Shown piece by piece: positions 48,216-59,605 of a stretch of 64,000 nt of DNA (the stretch's first letter is position 1; every line of letters begins with the position of its first letter). The stretch comes from Galeopsis tetrahit. Lineage: Eukaryota; Streptophyta; Magnoliopsida; Lamiales; Lamiaceae. The translations under genes were made by a program, and so were the position numbers. The notes below the pieces were generated by a model that was not told the origin of the DNA, made no database searches, and saw nothing but the letters and a program-made list of their open reading frames with translations. The stretch lies in contig OY776123.1 of assembly GCA_963675135.1 (NCBI GenBank), positions 5,582,501 to 5,646,500 of the forward strand. The letters run 5' to 3'.

Positions 48216-48831
48216 ATGATGCCAAAACCTATACATTCTATGCAAAAGTGACTTAGCTACACCTATTACATTTATCTTCAGAAGACATGACTAAGGTCAA
48301 TATTCCTGAAAAACAATGTGTTAGTGTACTCACTGTTCATGTTGCACATAGGTTTCAAATATAGGCATAGAGAGATTTCTGCAATAATGTATCTTGATTC
48401 AAAGGTAGTTCAACTATCATTCATATAAAAATCATTACAAGCATGTTGATAGTTGAGGATAACTTATCAGAGCATGAATTCAAGATATCATTACAATTGA
48501 TCATTTCATTACAACTATTCAGAGCATATACTAATCATAAGATCTAGAGTATCAGAGCAAAACAACTAAACACTTAAGAGTATCTAGATCTTCAAGTTTC
48601 TGAGCATCTTCTAGTATCAGAGCAAAACCATAATACTTCAAGTATCAGAGCAAAATACTGGATATCAAGGCAAATACTTGTATCAGAGCAACCAATGCAT
48701 ATCAGAGCAAACAACATGTCAAGGCACACCACATCAGCAGGCTTGTCCAAATTTCAGTATATTTGGCCAATAAAAAATATCTTTAGATAAGATAAGTTTT
48801 TATCCAAAAAGGTCAGAAGACTTAGCCATTT
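48216..48831 (-). other. Untranslated 3' part of the retrotransposon with TATCAGAGCA repeats
   Basis: Between the extra ORF and the polypurine tract. The phrase (T)ATCAGAGCA recurs many times at 48460-48720, in repeats of roughly 20-40 bases. No gene. Confidence 0.6.
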
Positions 48832-51821
48832 TTAGAGATCATCCTCACGAGGTGGCACCATCCCATATTGTGCCCACACCCTTCTTTTCAATGCCATGGC
48901 TTCTTGGTTTGTTCCCTTGGGTCCAAGAACCATCTTGTTCAGCTTGAGGATCTCAGTAAATTCTTTCAGGATCCTTGCCTGATCAATCCATCCTTCAAGC
49001 TTTGGAGGCATGTATATGATTGGCTTGGGAGCTGTGAGTTCAAATCTTGCAATATCAGCAGCTGCAAGTAGTTGTTGATAAAGTTCTCTGTAATACTCTA
49101 TCATGAACTCAGCAAAAGTGGAGTTGGCATTTTTTCCATTCCATCTGTCAATGACATAATAGTCATAGAAAAACTCCCTTTTGGCTTCCTCCCATGAGTC
49201 ATTCAGCTGAATTGGCACCCATTTATCCAAGTGAGGATATTTGGTGTCCATTGGGATCAATAGCCGTGGCTTCATCTTGTTGTAAGTTTCTCTCTTTCTT
49301 CTTGGTTTCTGAAAGTCTGCTCTTCTTTTATCTCTTGCTCTTTGTGCTTCATCCATCAAGTCCATCTTTTCTTGGGCCCTCATCATGGCCAGTTTCTGTT
49401 GAGTTTCAGGGTCTTTGCCATACCCTTCATGAAACAGCTTTGATGGATCATTTAGTATCACCACTTTCTTTTTCTTAGGTCCAGGTCCAAAGCCTTCTTC
49501 ATACAGCTCCTCTACATCTTCAGAAGCTTTGGCACCTTCAGTGGACTTAGTCTCAGTGGACTTTTCTTTCTCAGAAGACTTGTCCTTTTCAGCAACTTTG
49601 GACATCTCAGCAGTCTTGTCTTCTTCAGCAGCTTTGGCCTTCTTTGAGATAGGCTCATCATCATCAATTCTGAATTCAGGTGGTAGATCAAGGCTGTTGG
49701 GAAAATCAGTAAATGTCTCAGCTTGTCTTTTCTTTCCTTTTGCCCTCTTGATCTTTCCTCTAGTTTGGACACCTTCAGCATCTTTGTCCAAACCAGAAAC
49801 TTCACCACCTGGCCTCTGCTGTAACCTCACTCTTTCCTCTTGAGCTGAGGCCATTGAGTTCTTCAAAGCAAGTGCTAACTGCTCTTCTTCATCCAAATCT
49901 TCTAAGTTCAGCACTGCTGACTCTTTCCCTTTTCCTTCAGCAATTTTGTCTTTCCCTTTCACTGGGCTTCCAATCACTAAGGCACATTTTGCCCTTGCTC
50001 TTTCCCTTTCCCCCTTTTTGGCAGCATCAAAACATTCAGGTTTGAGCTCACTCATAGTAGATGCCATTAAGGACTGGGCTTGGGTTAGAGACTTCATCTC
50101 TTCCAACAAATATACATTTTCATCATGTATATTTTGCATCCTATCACTGCTCAAGCTAAGGAAAGCTAGAACAAGCTTCATCTTTTGTTGGACAACCTCT
50201 TCCAAGGTTGCTTTCAGAGATGCATCCAATTGGGCCTTAAGGAGCTCAGTGAGGTTGGCCACTGCACCTTCAGCAATGTTGGCCATCACCTCTTGGGAAA
50301 ATTTCTCTGAAGCTGCTTTCACCATAGCAAGCCTTTGTGTCTCTGCTCTTTTCTTTTGCAATGCTGTCTTCTTGCCAAGAGCTTGCTTAATGGTCAATCT
50401 GATAGCTTGAACATTTGCATTGTGATTATCTCTAAGCAGCTTTTGATCTTTCTTGACCTCCTTTGAGATGTTCTCCATACTGACTTTGGCTTTGTGAACT
50501 TCAGTGGAAATGGTTTTGAAGGGTTTGAGGGATCATCAGGGGAATCATCATCATTGGAGCTGCTATCAGGGTGTTTGATGCCCTTAGCTTTCCTCTCCTT
50601 CTCCTCAATGATCTTATCATCTACCAACTTTGCAAAAACTTCCTCATCAGTAAGGAATCTTGTTTTCAACACACCAGCAAAGTGTAGCAATCTGCTCTCC
50701 TCCACTTGCCACCAGTTTGCACCCTTATCTTGGATGACTTGGGATATTTCCATAATAGTTTTGTCTTTTACATCCACAAGCATCCTCAAATCATGGAACA
50801 TCTTCTGAATTCTTGGAAATTCAGCAAGTTGTGGATACAAACTGTCCACAGTAGCCTTGGCTCCTCCTCTGAGCATACTCTCATAAGTATACTCATCCTC
50901 ATCTCCACTAGAATGGGGACTTTGGGTTATAGGGGAGTTGGCTCTGGGTTCTCCTAAAGTGGCTTCAGGAAGGTTGAGTTCAGGGATATTGACTTCAGGA
51001 GGATTGGTTGCAATTGAAGGTACTTCAGTTGCTTTAGAGAGCAATGGATCTGAAGGGGCTTTACTTAGGGGAGTTGGCTCAAAGAGTGCAGCTTCTAAAA
51101 GCTTTGAATAATTGAGCATAGATGAGTCAAGGGGAGAATGTAATCTTGTCTCATCTACTGCTATATCTGCTAGCACATCTATCCCACTTCTTTGCACACT
51201 CCCTTCTGGAGAATATCTCTTTGTAAGATTGATGGGGGTGATAGGTTGATTGGTTGGGGTTATGTGGGTTTCAGGGGAGTTGGGCTCAGGGTTCTGAATT
51301 TCAGGGATGTTGGCCTCTATTGGTTGACCTTCAGGGACCTTGGATTCTGGAGTTCCAGAACCAGATGAGTTGGTCCTTGATTTGGATTTGGTCCTGCTTT
51401 CAGCTCTGCTCTCTCTTAGAGCAAGTTGGAGAGACCTTTCCTCCTGAAGCTCCAACACCTTATCAGTAGGCTTGGCCCTTCTCTTGCTGGCCCTACTGCT
51501 CCCACTTCCTTCTCCATCCTTCTCAGGGACAACTTCCCTGGGCCTCTTATCACCTCTAGACTTTTGTCTAGTCTCATTATATTTCTGTCTCAACTCTTCT
51601 GAATGATCAGAAGGCACACTCCCTCCCTCTTCAGCAACTTCTTCAATCTCAGTTGAAGCTCCTGAATTCTCTTCTGAGGGGATTTGAGACATTTTCCTTG
51701 TCTTTACCACTCTGGCCTTAGTCCTCTTTTTCAATTTTGGCTTCTCCTCCACCTTTTCTTCAGTAGGTTTGGCCAGTAGCATCCTCCTTTGCTCAGTTTT
51801 CTTGCTGAGCTTTCTGAACAT
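48832..51821 (-). pseudogene. Extra 3' ORF of the copia-like element, function unknown, frame broken once
   Basis: Two overlapping - strand frames (51821-50394 and 50478-48832) look like one long protein of about 1000 residues with a single shift near 50500-50520. The N-terminal part is Lys/Arg- and Glu-rich, followed by a Pro/Glu/Ser-rich stretch of PEVNIPELNLPEA-like repeats. The middle is helical and possibly coiled coil (ERKAKGI, EEVVQQKMKLVLAF). Then come acidic/Lys runs (AEEDKTAEMSKVAEKDKSSE) and a globular end (KPRLLIPMDTKYPHLDKWVP ... VWAQYGMVPP). No signal peptide or clear membrane helix. I recognise no domain. Its place between pol and the 3' LTR is where SIRE-type copia elements keep an additional ORF, sometimes called env-like; that analogy is by position only. 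No gag or pol is present. Confidence 0.6.
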
Positions 51822-53364
51822 TATCTTCTGGGCTGGGAGGGGCTTTTTATTGCATATTAATTTGACGTTTTAGCCTCTTTTTCTGAAGTGTGTTTTTAAT
51901 TCAAAGCATCTTTATTGTTATTTCTTTATCAATTCAATTTCATTTTAAAATAAAATGAAAGTGTCTACATATGGGTGATTCTCATCACTAGTAGAGTAAC
52001 GCGGAAGCATCAACTACTTTTACAAGAAGACTCTTCCTTAAAAAAGAAAAAGAGAGGAATTATATTTAAGGTTTGTGCGCTTTTATTGTCGATCATTTTG
52101 TACAAATGAATTGAGACGAGTATTTAGATAAAAATTAATAAAAAAATACTACAAAAATATCATTTTCAATTGAAGAATAAATATATTGTATAATATTAAT
52201 GTGCATTGCTTATAAATTTGTTTCGACATCCCAAAGATGTTTATATTGATAGAAATTTTAAGTTAAATATTATAATATATTTTATTTATATATATTGACC
52301 TAAAAATATTTATGAGCTTGAATTATTATTATGTATATTATATAATTATATTACTTTAATGAAAGAAATATCTTGTATATATAATCATTTTGTGTAATAC
52401 GTGAGTTTATTTTTTAAAAATTATTTAAATATATAATATATTATAAATATATATTTTATTAATATTCTGTGTAATACGCGGGTGAACATTTAGTATATTA
52501 TATTTATATGTATTATATACATAAAATATATATAAAAAATTATAATTTAAAATGAAGTATGGGCTTGAGACACCCAAACACGTCTTGTTTCATTGCATAG
52601 CAAGGGACAAGATGATTCAAACAATACGGGCTAGGACTGACTAGGATGGATCAAAATAAATCGAATTGAAGTTGTCATCCTTAATATGTAAAAAATATTA
52701 ATTGTTGAATGCAAAGTTTGAAACATTTTGAAGAAATTTGGGGCTGGGACACTATGATTTATAGTGTGTCTAGGATGACCGATTAAGCCAATCAATCCTG
52801 TGCACGTAGCTTAATCTTGACCAATCGAATAATTCATGTTTTAAGTCTTTGCATCTAGTGAATTATACGATCCATTGCCCATCTAGTGAAAAAAACACTA
52901 TTCAGCAAACAGAGTTGCTAAGCAACCTAAATTACAGTAAAACTATTACACAAAAACCTGTATGCAATATTGATCAATTAAGATAAATTTAGATCAAAAT
53001 TTGTGGGTTAATCGCAGGTAACCATAATTAAAATATATTTTTTTCGCTTTAAAATATTATCTTATTCCATGATAAAAACTATATTTCTACAAGATCAAAA
53101 TTTTGTCACTACAAGGCCAAATATTCTGGACACTTATTTTTATTTTTTTTACTGAAATTACTAAAATATTTTTGAAGTAAAAAAATATTATGCTACTACA
53201 TGACTAAAACTATGTTACTATAAGACCAATAATTTATCACTAAAAGGTCAATAGTGTATTACTACATGTCCCAAAATATTCTGGACAATTAGTTTTTTGA
53301 GTGAATTTGTCAGAATATTTTTTGACATATAATAATAAACTTTTGACCTTATAGTTACAATATT
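51822..53364. other. Intergenic, with right fragment of duplication copy B
   Basis: The right edge of the retrotransposon is somewhere between 51830 and 51960. Bases about 51990-52140 (GGAAGCATCAACTACTTT, GAGAGGAATTATAT) match copy A near 42320/42220 and copy C near 55410-55510. 52200-52550 is almost pure A/T. A 30-codon + frame at 52555-52640 reads ETPKHVLFHCIARDK, like a scrap of a LINE zinc-binding domain. No gene. Confidence 0.5.
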
Positions 53365-53526
53365 TTGATCATATCGATTAACCTGCTTTTTCTTCTGTTG
53401 TACAATATAATATAACAACTTTTCTTTTTCTTTGGTTTTTATATCAATGGAATTATACGAGTTTGTAATTTGGAGTTTTATGTATGGGAATTTTGGTTTT
53501 GTGTTAATTTTGGTTGGCTTTGATAG

Positions 53527-53568
53527 GTGAAAGATGTGGGCACAATACTGCACTGGAAGCTCATGTAA
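53527..53568 (+). pseudogene. Orphan copy of the carbonic anhydrase terminal exon
   Basis: Identical 14-codon reading (VKDVGTILHWKLM, stop) behind an intact acceptor (TTTGATAG) and followed by the same AATAAA signal. There is no upstream coding exon nearby. Unless it is spliced to a long transcript from the real gene, it is a relic. Confidence 0.88.
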
Positions 53569-54829
53569 TAAGATGCATGGTTATGAAGCCATTCTCCGGG
53601 GTTCTCTGTATTCAATAATAAAAGCTACTTTTTTTTTTTTTATTATTATTGTAGACAAGCACATTTTTCACTTTTCTTCCTCATATTTTTGCAAGAAAAT
53701 AAGGTATCACACAAGATCCTCTATTTATTCATCAAATACATGTCATGTGTTTTAAGTATAACTTGATGAAACTAGATCCAGAGAAGAAAGAATTACACAA
53801 TATGAAATCATACAATCTTTAAATCTGAGTTTTCTGAAATCTAAAATCAATTAACATTGAAATGTCAAACCTAATTAGTAGAAACTAAACTCATCTAGAG
53901 ACTAATATAGAGAGAATCGTCAAGTTACAAGTTATAGAATAATATAGTTGTATGAACTTACTTTACTGAATAGATGTACAAGAATATATAGAAGAATGTA
54001 TACAAGTTGTCAAGTATCAACTACTTTATATGGAGAATCGTTAAAATGAAAAAGTAAAAAGAGAGAATCATATATGCAAAAAAGTAAAAAGAGAGATTCA
54101 TATGTATATGCATGTGTTATGCTTCTGTTTTGTGATGACGATCATTTTGTCACTAGATTAGAGATGACAATGGACCAAAGATTAGGGAGGCAATCCATTT
54201 TAAATAAAAAAAATATTCTTAAAAGAATATTATTTTATCCGTTTAATTTTAGATTAAATATTTGTAAAATATAGAAAATTTTCACAGTTAATTCCTTTAT
54301 TGGCTAGCTTGGCTTGTCCACATTAATTTTCTAATTTAAAAAAAAAAAAAACACTTATATTATTACATTTTCTTACACAATATCTTTTCTTTAACATTTT
54401 AATAAAGTTAAAAGAAATATAATGCTCTTTTTCTTTCCTAATTTCAGTGTCCAAATTATTATAAAAACTGATAGCTATTAGAGGGTTCAGTGAAGAGAAA
54501 ATCATATATAATGAGCAAATGAAAGGCATGAGCCAGGGATTGCATTAACAGAAAGAAAAAATCTATAAAAAATGCCAAGAAATTAAAGACACAAAACAAA
54601 CAACACTGATTGTTGCTGCAAAAAACTAAGAATCGTGTTTTAGCTAGTACTTAATCACTACACAAACACTGATTATTTCACTATTTAAAATAATTAATTT
54701 GTAAAAAAGACACCAACTTTTTTCTTTTCTTTTCTTTTTGCAAAATTCCCTCGTAGAATTATATGTGAATTTGTAGGTCACGCGAAGGTTGCTGCTATAA
54801 GAATTTAATATACAAGAATTAGGGGTGAT

Positions 54830-55364
54830 AAGTTTTTATAATTCCTAATTCAAATCATAAAAGGTAAGAAATTGAAATGAGACCCAACTACATATGGTTC
54901 AATTTTAACTTGGTTCTAATTAACGTCACGGATTAAAATTTAATTAAATAATTAAGAATATATCTTAAAATTCAATTACATGATATACATTCAATTGCAT
55001 GTATATAAGAATTTGTCAAATAAAATATATATTAATATTTGATAGTAATCTTTAAAAAAAATATTAACTTATATAATTAAAATATAAGAAATTAAAGTAT
55101 ATTTTAATATTAGTTTTTTTTTTTTTAATGGAAGTTAAATACCCATAGACCTAGGTAGTGGTGCTCTAACCACTTGAGCTATCCCACTTTGTCAAAGTGG
55201 AAATTAGTATTTGAGTAAGAGTTGATTTAAAAAGTGAAAGAATAATTTAATTAGTAGCCCAACTAATAAACTAATTTATACTTCTATAATATATATATAT
55301 ATATATATATCTTGAGGGGGCCATGGGCCCATGGCCACCAATGGTGTGCCTTGGTCCGCCCCTG
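54830..55364 (-). mobile_element. Decayed hAT-type element, reverse orientation
   Basis: On the - strand it matches 23902-24350 for most of its length, ending at the CAGGGGCGGACCAAGG tip (55364). Its other tip is missing. Copy A keeps a different part of the same ancestral insertion (42065-42205). A SINE (55114-55193) is inserted in it. Confidence 0.7.
55114..55193 (-). mobile_element. Short SINE copy
   Basis: On the - strand GACAAAGTGGGATAGCTCAA and TGGTTAGAGCACCACTACCT match the head of the SINE at 13874-13993. The B-box part is reduced and it ends in a 13-A tail (T run 55114-55126). It interrupts the hAT relic. Confidence 0.65.
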
Positions 55365-55623
55365 TCTTGAATTCGATTCTTGTTGAAAGCGTAGTAACGT
55401 CGCAATCTTGAAAGCATCAACTACTTTATAAAGAAAATAGTACTCCGTAATAAAAAAAATTGCCTCTATTTTTAGTATTATATACGCTTCCTAAAAATGA
55501 AAAAGGGAGGAATTATATTCGTGTAAATGGACCGCGGCGAGTATTTGGATACCCAAACCTACCCCATTTTATGAATAAATTAAGATGGGATGATTCGTGC
55601 AATCTTGGAAGCATCAACTACTT

Positions 55624-56097
55624 CAGGGAAAATTTCAAAATACATCCTGTAACTAATTAGATCGATTCCATTTTAAATCCTTTATGTTTTCACTTTTTCA
55701 AAATACGTTCTAAGGTGTCCAATTTACGTCCTGTAACTTAGGACAATTTCATTTTAAATCCTTTAAGTTTTCACTCTTTTTAAAATACGTCCTAAGATGT
55801 CCAATTTACATCATTTTTTTATCGAAAATTAATTTTTTTCTAAAAGCTGTCATGCGCGGCTCGAACTTTTGTTTAAAATTGGGGCTTCCGGCAAATTTGG
55901 TTATTGGGCACCTTAGGACGTATTTTGAAAAAGTGAAAATTTAAAGGATTTAAAATGAAATCAACTTAAGTTACAGGACGTAAATTGGACAAAAGGATGT
56001 AAATTGGACACTTTAGGATGTATTTTGAAAAAGTGAAAACTTAAAGGATTTAAAATGAAATCAATCTAAGTTACATGACTTATTTTAAAATTTTCCC
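55624..56097. mobile_element. Foldback-type MITE, 474 bp, with long inverted arms
   Basis: The ends (CAGGGAAAATTTCAAAATAC and, reversed, GGGAAAATTTTAAAATAAG) begin arms of about 170 bases that pair along most of their length; each arm holds two similar sub-blocks (AAATCCTTTA.GTTTTCACT). ACTACTT is on both sides (55617-55623, 56098-56104). Copy A has the empty site CAACTACTTTATAAGG at 42330-42345. Superfamily unknown; the left end may be off by two bases. Confidence 0.8.
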
Positions 56098-56625
56098 ACT
56101 ACTTTATAAGGAGAATTGTAATAAAAAAATTTTATCTCTTTTTTTATATCATATTCTCTTCCTAAAAAAAGAAAGAGAGAATCATATTTGTATAAATGGA
56201 CTAGGGCGAGTATTTGGATATCCAAACCTACACACCATTTTATGAATGAATGATGAATCAAGATGGGATGACCGGGGATAGGATAACCCTATTCTAAATT
56301 TAAAAAATACTAAAAATATAATTTTCAATTGAAAAAATAAATATAGTTGAAATTACCCTTAAAATCTATTATTTATATCATATTTCGTTACTTTTTAGTT
56401 TTTACCCATAAACAAAAAATTATTTCTTCAATAAAATAGAAATATTCATAATACTGTATTTCCTAAAAGTTAACTTTATCACCTTTAATATTAGTAATAA
56501 ATAATTTTTACATTAAAATCCGTACAAACAATAAATGTTCAAGAGAATATTTTTTTGCTTAAAGCTCACGGATATTTTTTTTTTTTAGAGTAAAGTGATT
56601 TTGTTTTTTTAGCATAAACTAGAGC

Positions 56626-56656
<31 letters not shown>

Positions 56657-56725
56657 GACTTAAATGGATAATGTAGTTCATATTTAGTCTTTCCATATAG
56701 TGGTCGTCATTAATTAATTAACATT

Positions 56726-58079
56726 GGGTTGAGGTATATACCCTTCCAGCTTTGTTTAATGCACTCCCCTCTATTTTTTAATTAAATATATATATATATA
56801 TGAAATACCATATTACCCTTTAATAAAATGTATAGATACATACACTCCCCATTAACCCTAATTTCCTCTTCTTCCCCAATCTTTCTACTGCCTCTCTCTT
56901 CCCCTCTCCCTTTTTTTTTTTTCGTTTTCTACACTCCCCCTCGCTGTCGCTCTCCCCCTTGAATCGCTCGCCTCGTCTGTCACCACCGCTCTGCTTTTTT
57001 TTGTTAAATTTCTGTAACAAGCGACGACACCGCGCCTCTCGCCTAGCGACGCCGCCGCCCTCCTTCGCCCCTAGCCGTAGCGGCCCGTCGGCGCTCGCCC
57101 CCAGCTAGGAGTGTTAAAAAAAAACCGGACCGGAACCGGACCGACCGGTTAGATTCCGGTCCGGAATTTTTTTTTTTTTAATTTTTTTACTAAAGCTCTC
57201 TCAATTATTTTTCAAAACCAAGTAATTGGTGAAAATGTGTTGAGATCTATTACATTTTTTGCAAATATATAATTTAACAAACATATTTAATTTATTTTAG
57301 GGTCAAAAGATCATTAATAATAATGTAAATAAAATTCACAATGGCGTAATGAAGAGCAAACACTTTAATTTTCATAAACAAATTCATCAATTTTGTTCTT
57401 ACTTCCATAAACTTAAAAAAAAAAATTCGGTCAAACTGGTCCAAACCCGGACCGGATTAATTAAACGGTCCGGTCTCCGGTCCGTAAAATTTTAAAATTC
57501 CGGTCCCGGTCCGGTTCTGGACCGGTGCACACCCCTACCCCCAGCCGTCGCCGACGATGAACAAGTTTTTTTTTTCCGACCATTATTGGTCGCTCAAGAA
57601 CACTCTCGTCGACGATAGGTTGTCGATGAGAGTGTTTTTGAGCAATCAATAATAGTCGAAAATTTCAATTTTTAATTTTTTTTTAAAAATTTTCTTTCGA
57701 AATTTGGTCGACAAACTAGTGTCGACCGGAGTGTTTTTAGTTCCACTCTGGTTTGTTAAAAATACTAAGATTTTTTTTTAAATTTTATTTGAGGTGGTTA
57801 TGGTGTCGATTTGAGTGTTATTGCTATTTTATTTTATCAACATGTTCATTTTTGTGGGTGTTAGAATTTGTTTGGGGTGCAGGTTGTGGTGGTGGCGGCG
57901 GCGAAATTCTAGGGTTAGGGTTAATGTTTAAATGGTAAGAGGAGTGTATGTATCTGATATGATTTAATAATGGGTAAAATTTGTATTTTACATGAATATT
58001 GAATTAATAAAAATGAGGGGAATTCATAAAAATGAGGGGAGTGTATTAAACAAAGCTGGAGGAGTATATACCCCAACCC
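56726..58079. mobile_element. Mutator-like element with hairpins, 1354 bp, carrying a nested hAT MITE
   Basis: Ends begin GGGTTGAGGTATATACCC and, reversed, GGGTTGGGGTATATACTCC, with CCAGCTTTGTTTAAT shared further in. The exact 9-bp duplication ATTAACATT flanks it (56717-56725, 58080-58088). The layout equals 20857-22155: terminal repeat, GC-rich stretch (56870-57105), poly-T, hairpin (arms 57576-57616 and 57621-57659, CTCTCGTCGAC core), a second GTCGAC palindrome (57704-57758), a GGTGGCGGCGGCG patch and the right repeat. A hAT MITE (57106-57537) sits in the GC-rich part. No transposase. Confidence 0.92.
57106..57537. mobile_element. hAT-type MITE, 432 bp, nested in the Mutator-like element
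   Basis: Starts TAGGAGTGTTAAAAAAAAAC and ends GGTGCACACCCCTA. CCCCCAGC is repeated exactly on both sides (57098-57105, 57538-57545). Subterminal CCGGACCGG / GGTCCGGT repeats in both orientations are typical of this plant MITE type. It is younger than its host element. Confidence 0.92.
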
Positions 58080-58170
58080 ATTAACATTTATTCATATTGG
58101 GCTTGAATTATGGCCCAATTCCTCAATATATGTTCTACTTGCAAGCTCATTGACACAATAATAAGATAGA

Positions 58171-59100
58171 GGGCGCGGCTAAAGGTACACACAGATCCTA
58201 TGAGGACACCCACGTGGAAATTTCAAAATTACCCTTCTCCCAATTAAAATCCGAATTCATTATCTCTTCTTTTCAGATTCAGAACACCCACCTCCCACCT
58301 CCATTTCTCTTTTTACGCCATTTTCGCCACCTCCATTTCACCTTTCCACCTCGTCGCGGCGGCCCACGCCGCTCACCTCGTCGCGCCATTGCGCAACACT
58401 CTCCCCCCATTCGCGGCAACAACCTCTCCCTCTCCCCTTCGCGGCCGCACCCTCTCCCCCTCCCCTTCGTGGCTGCAACCTTTCCCCTTCGCTACGCACG
58501 TTCATCGCAGCCCCTCCCCTTCGCCGGCAGCCAGCCCCTTCGTCGCTTCTCTCCCCCTGCTCCAGCGCCCCCGCCCGCAGCCATTCCACCGCCTCTGAAG
58601 CCACGTGCAGCGCCGCTGTTTTGAAGGTAGATTTTTTTTTTACAATTTTTACAGATAACAAAATTAGGGTTTTTAGTAGTTCGGGAATTATTTTCGAACA
58701 TATTGAGTTTGTTTTGGAAAAAATTTCGAACAAGATGTTCGATCTTTTTTTTCGAACATATTGAGTTTGTTCATTAAAAAATTTCGGACATCTCAACTTT
58801 GTTTTGGTAAAATTTTCGAACATATTAAGATTTTATTTTTGTTGTTGAAATTTTGAATTTTTAGAATTTTTTTGTTTATCAAAACTTATGTTGGTTGTTT
58901 TGGTGGTGATGGTGGGGATTCGGATGATTCGAGTGTGTAATGATGAATCGGGTGTTAAATTGAATGGATGGGAGTACTCATCCGTCTTTTTAAAAAAAAA
59001 AGTACAGGAGGGATACAAACGACATTTCGCATACCCCTTTTGATAAAAAAAAGTTCCTGTGGGTGTCCTCGTAGGATCCTTGGTGCCTTTAGCCGCGCCC
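58171..59100. mobile_element. Mutator-like element of the GGGCGCGGCTAAAGG family, non-autonomous (930 bp)
   Basis: Ends GGGCGCGGCTAAAGGTAC and, reversed, GGGCGCGGCTAAAGGCAC. The flanking nonamers TAAGATAGA and TAAGATAAA match at 8 of 9, and copy A still has the undisturbed site TAAGATAAATAG (about 44654-44665). Inside: a GC-rich stretch (58270-58625), a donor-like GAAGGTAGA, then TTCGAACA repeats with TTGAGTTTGTT (58690-58830). Same plan as 44873-46055. Confidence 0.93.
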
Positions 59101-59605
59101 TAAGATAAATAGTTAAATACATACAAAACTGTCATAAATGGATCAGTGATTTAATAAAATATATGACTCGTATACAATTATGACTATTAATGAAAATGCA
59201 TGTTCAACAAATAGCCTAACTATTACATTTTGGGCGCGGCTAAAGGCACCCGGCGTTCCTATGAGTACACCCACTAGATGAGGACACACGCCATTTGGAT
59301 GAGGACACCCACCTGGAAAACCCAAAAATGCCCTTAAGCATTTTCGCACTCCCTCCCTTCTCTCCCTCACTTCTCTCTATTGGGTACACCCACTCTCCAT
59401 CTTCCCCAAACCTTTCCTCTCCCACCTCATTTTCGCACTCCCTCCCACCTCTCCCACTCCCACTCCATTTTCGCACCACTCTTCTACTCTCTCACTCCCT
59501 CTCTACCTGCGACGAAGAAGAGAAAGAAAAAAGAGAGCACCGTTCTGTACAAGCGTTTTTTTTTTCGAAGAACTGTACAAGCGTTTTTTTTTTCATTTTT
59601 CAAAA

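Larger units (their letters stand above)
53365..59231 (+). repeat. Segmental duplication, copy C
   Basis: Same content and order as copy A, in the same orientation: last intron end, terminal exon, polyadenylation region and downstream DNA up to TGCATGTTCAACAAATAGC near 59200. It differs by several later insertions: the SINE at 55114, foldback element 55624-56097, Mutator-like elements 56726-58079 and 58171-59100, and a short deletion near 59168. The upstream nine exons of the gene are absent. Confidence 0.9.

Noticed and set aside
52555..52640. ETPKHVLFHC stretch as a LINE remnant
   Set aside because: Only about 30 residues of similarity to a zinc-binding motif and no other domain nearby; mentioned in the regional entry only.
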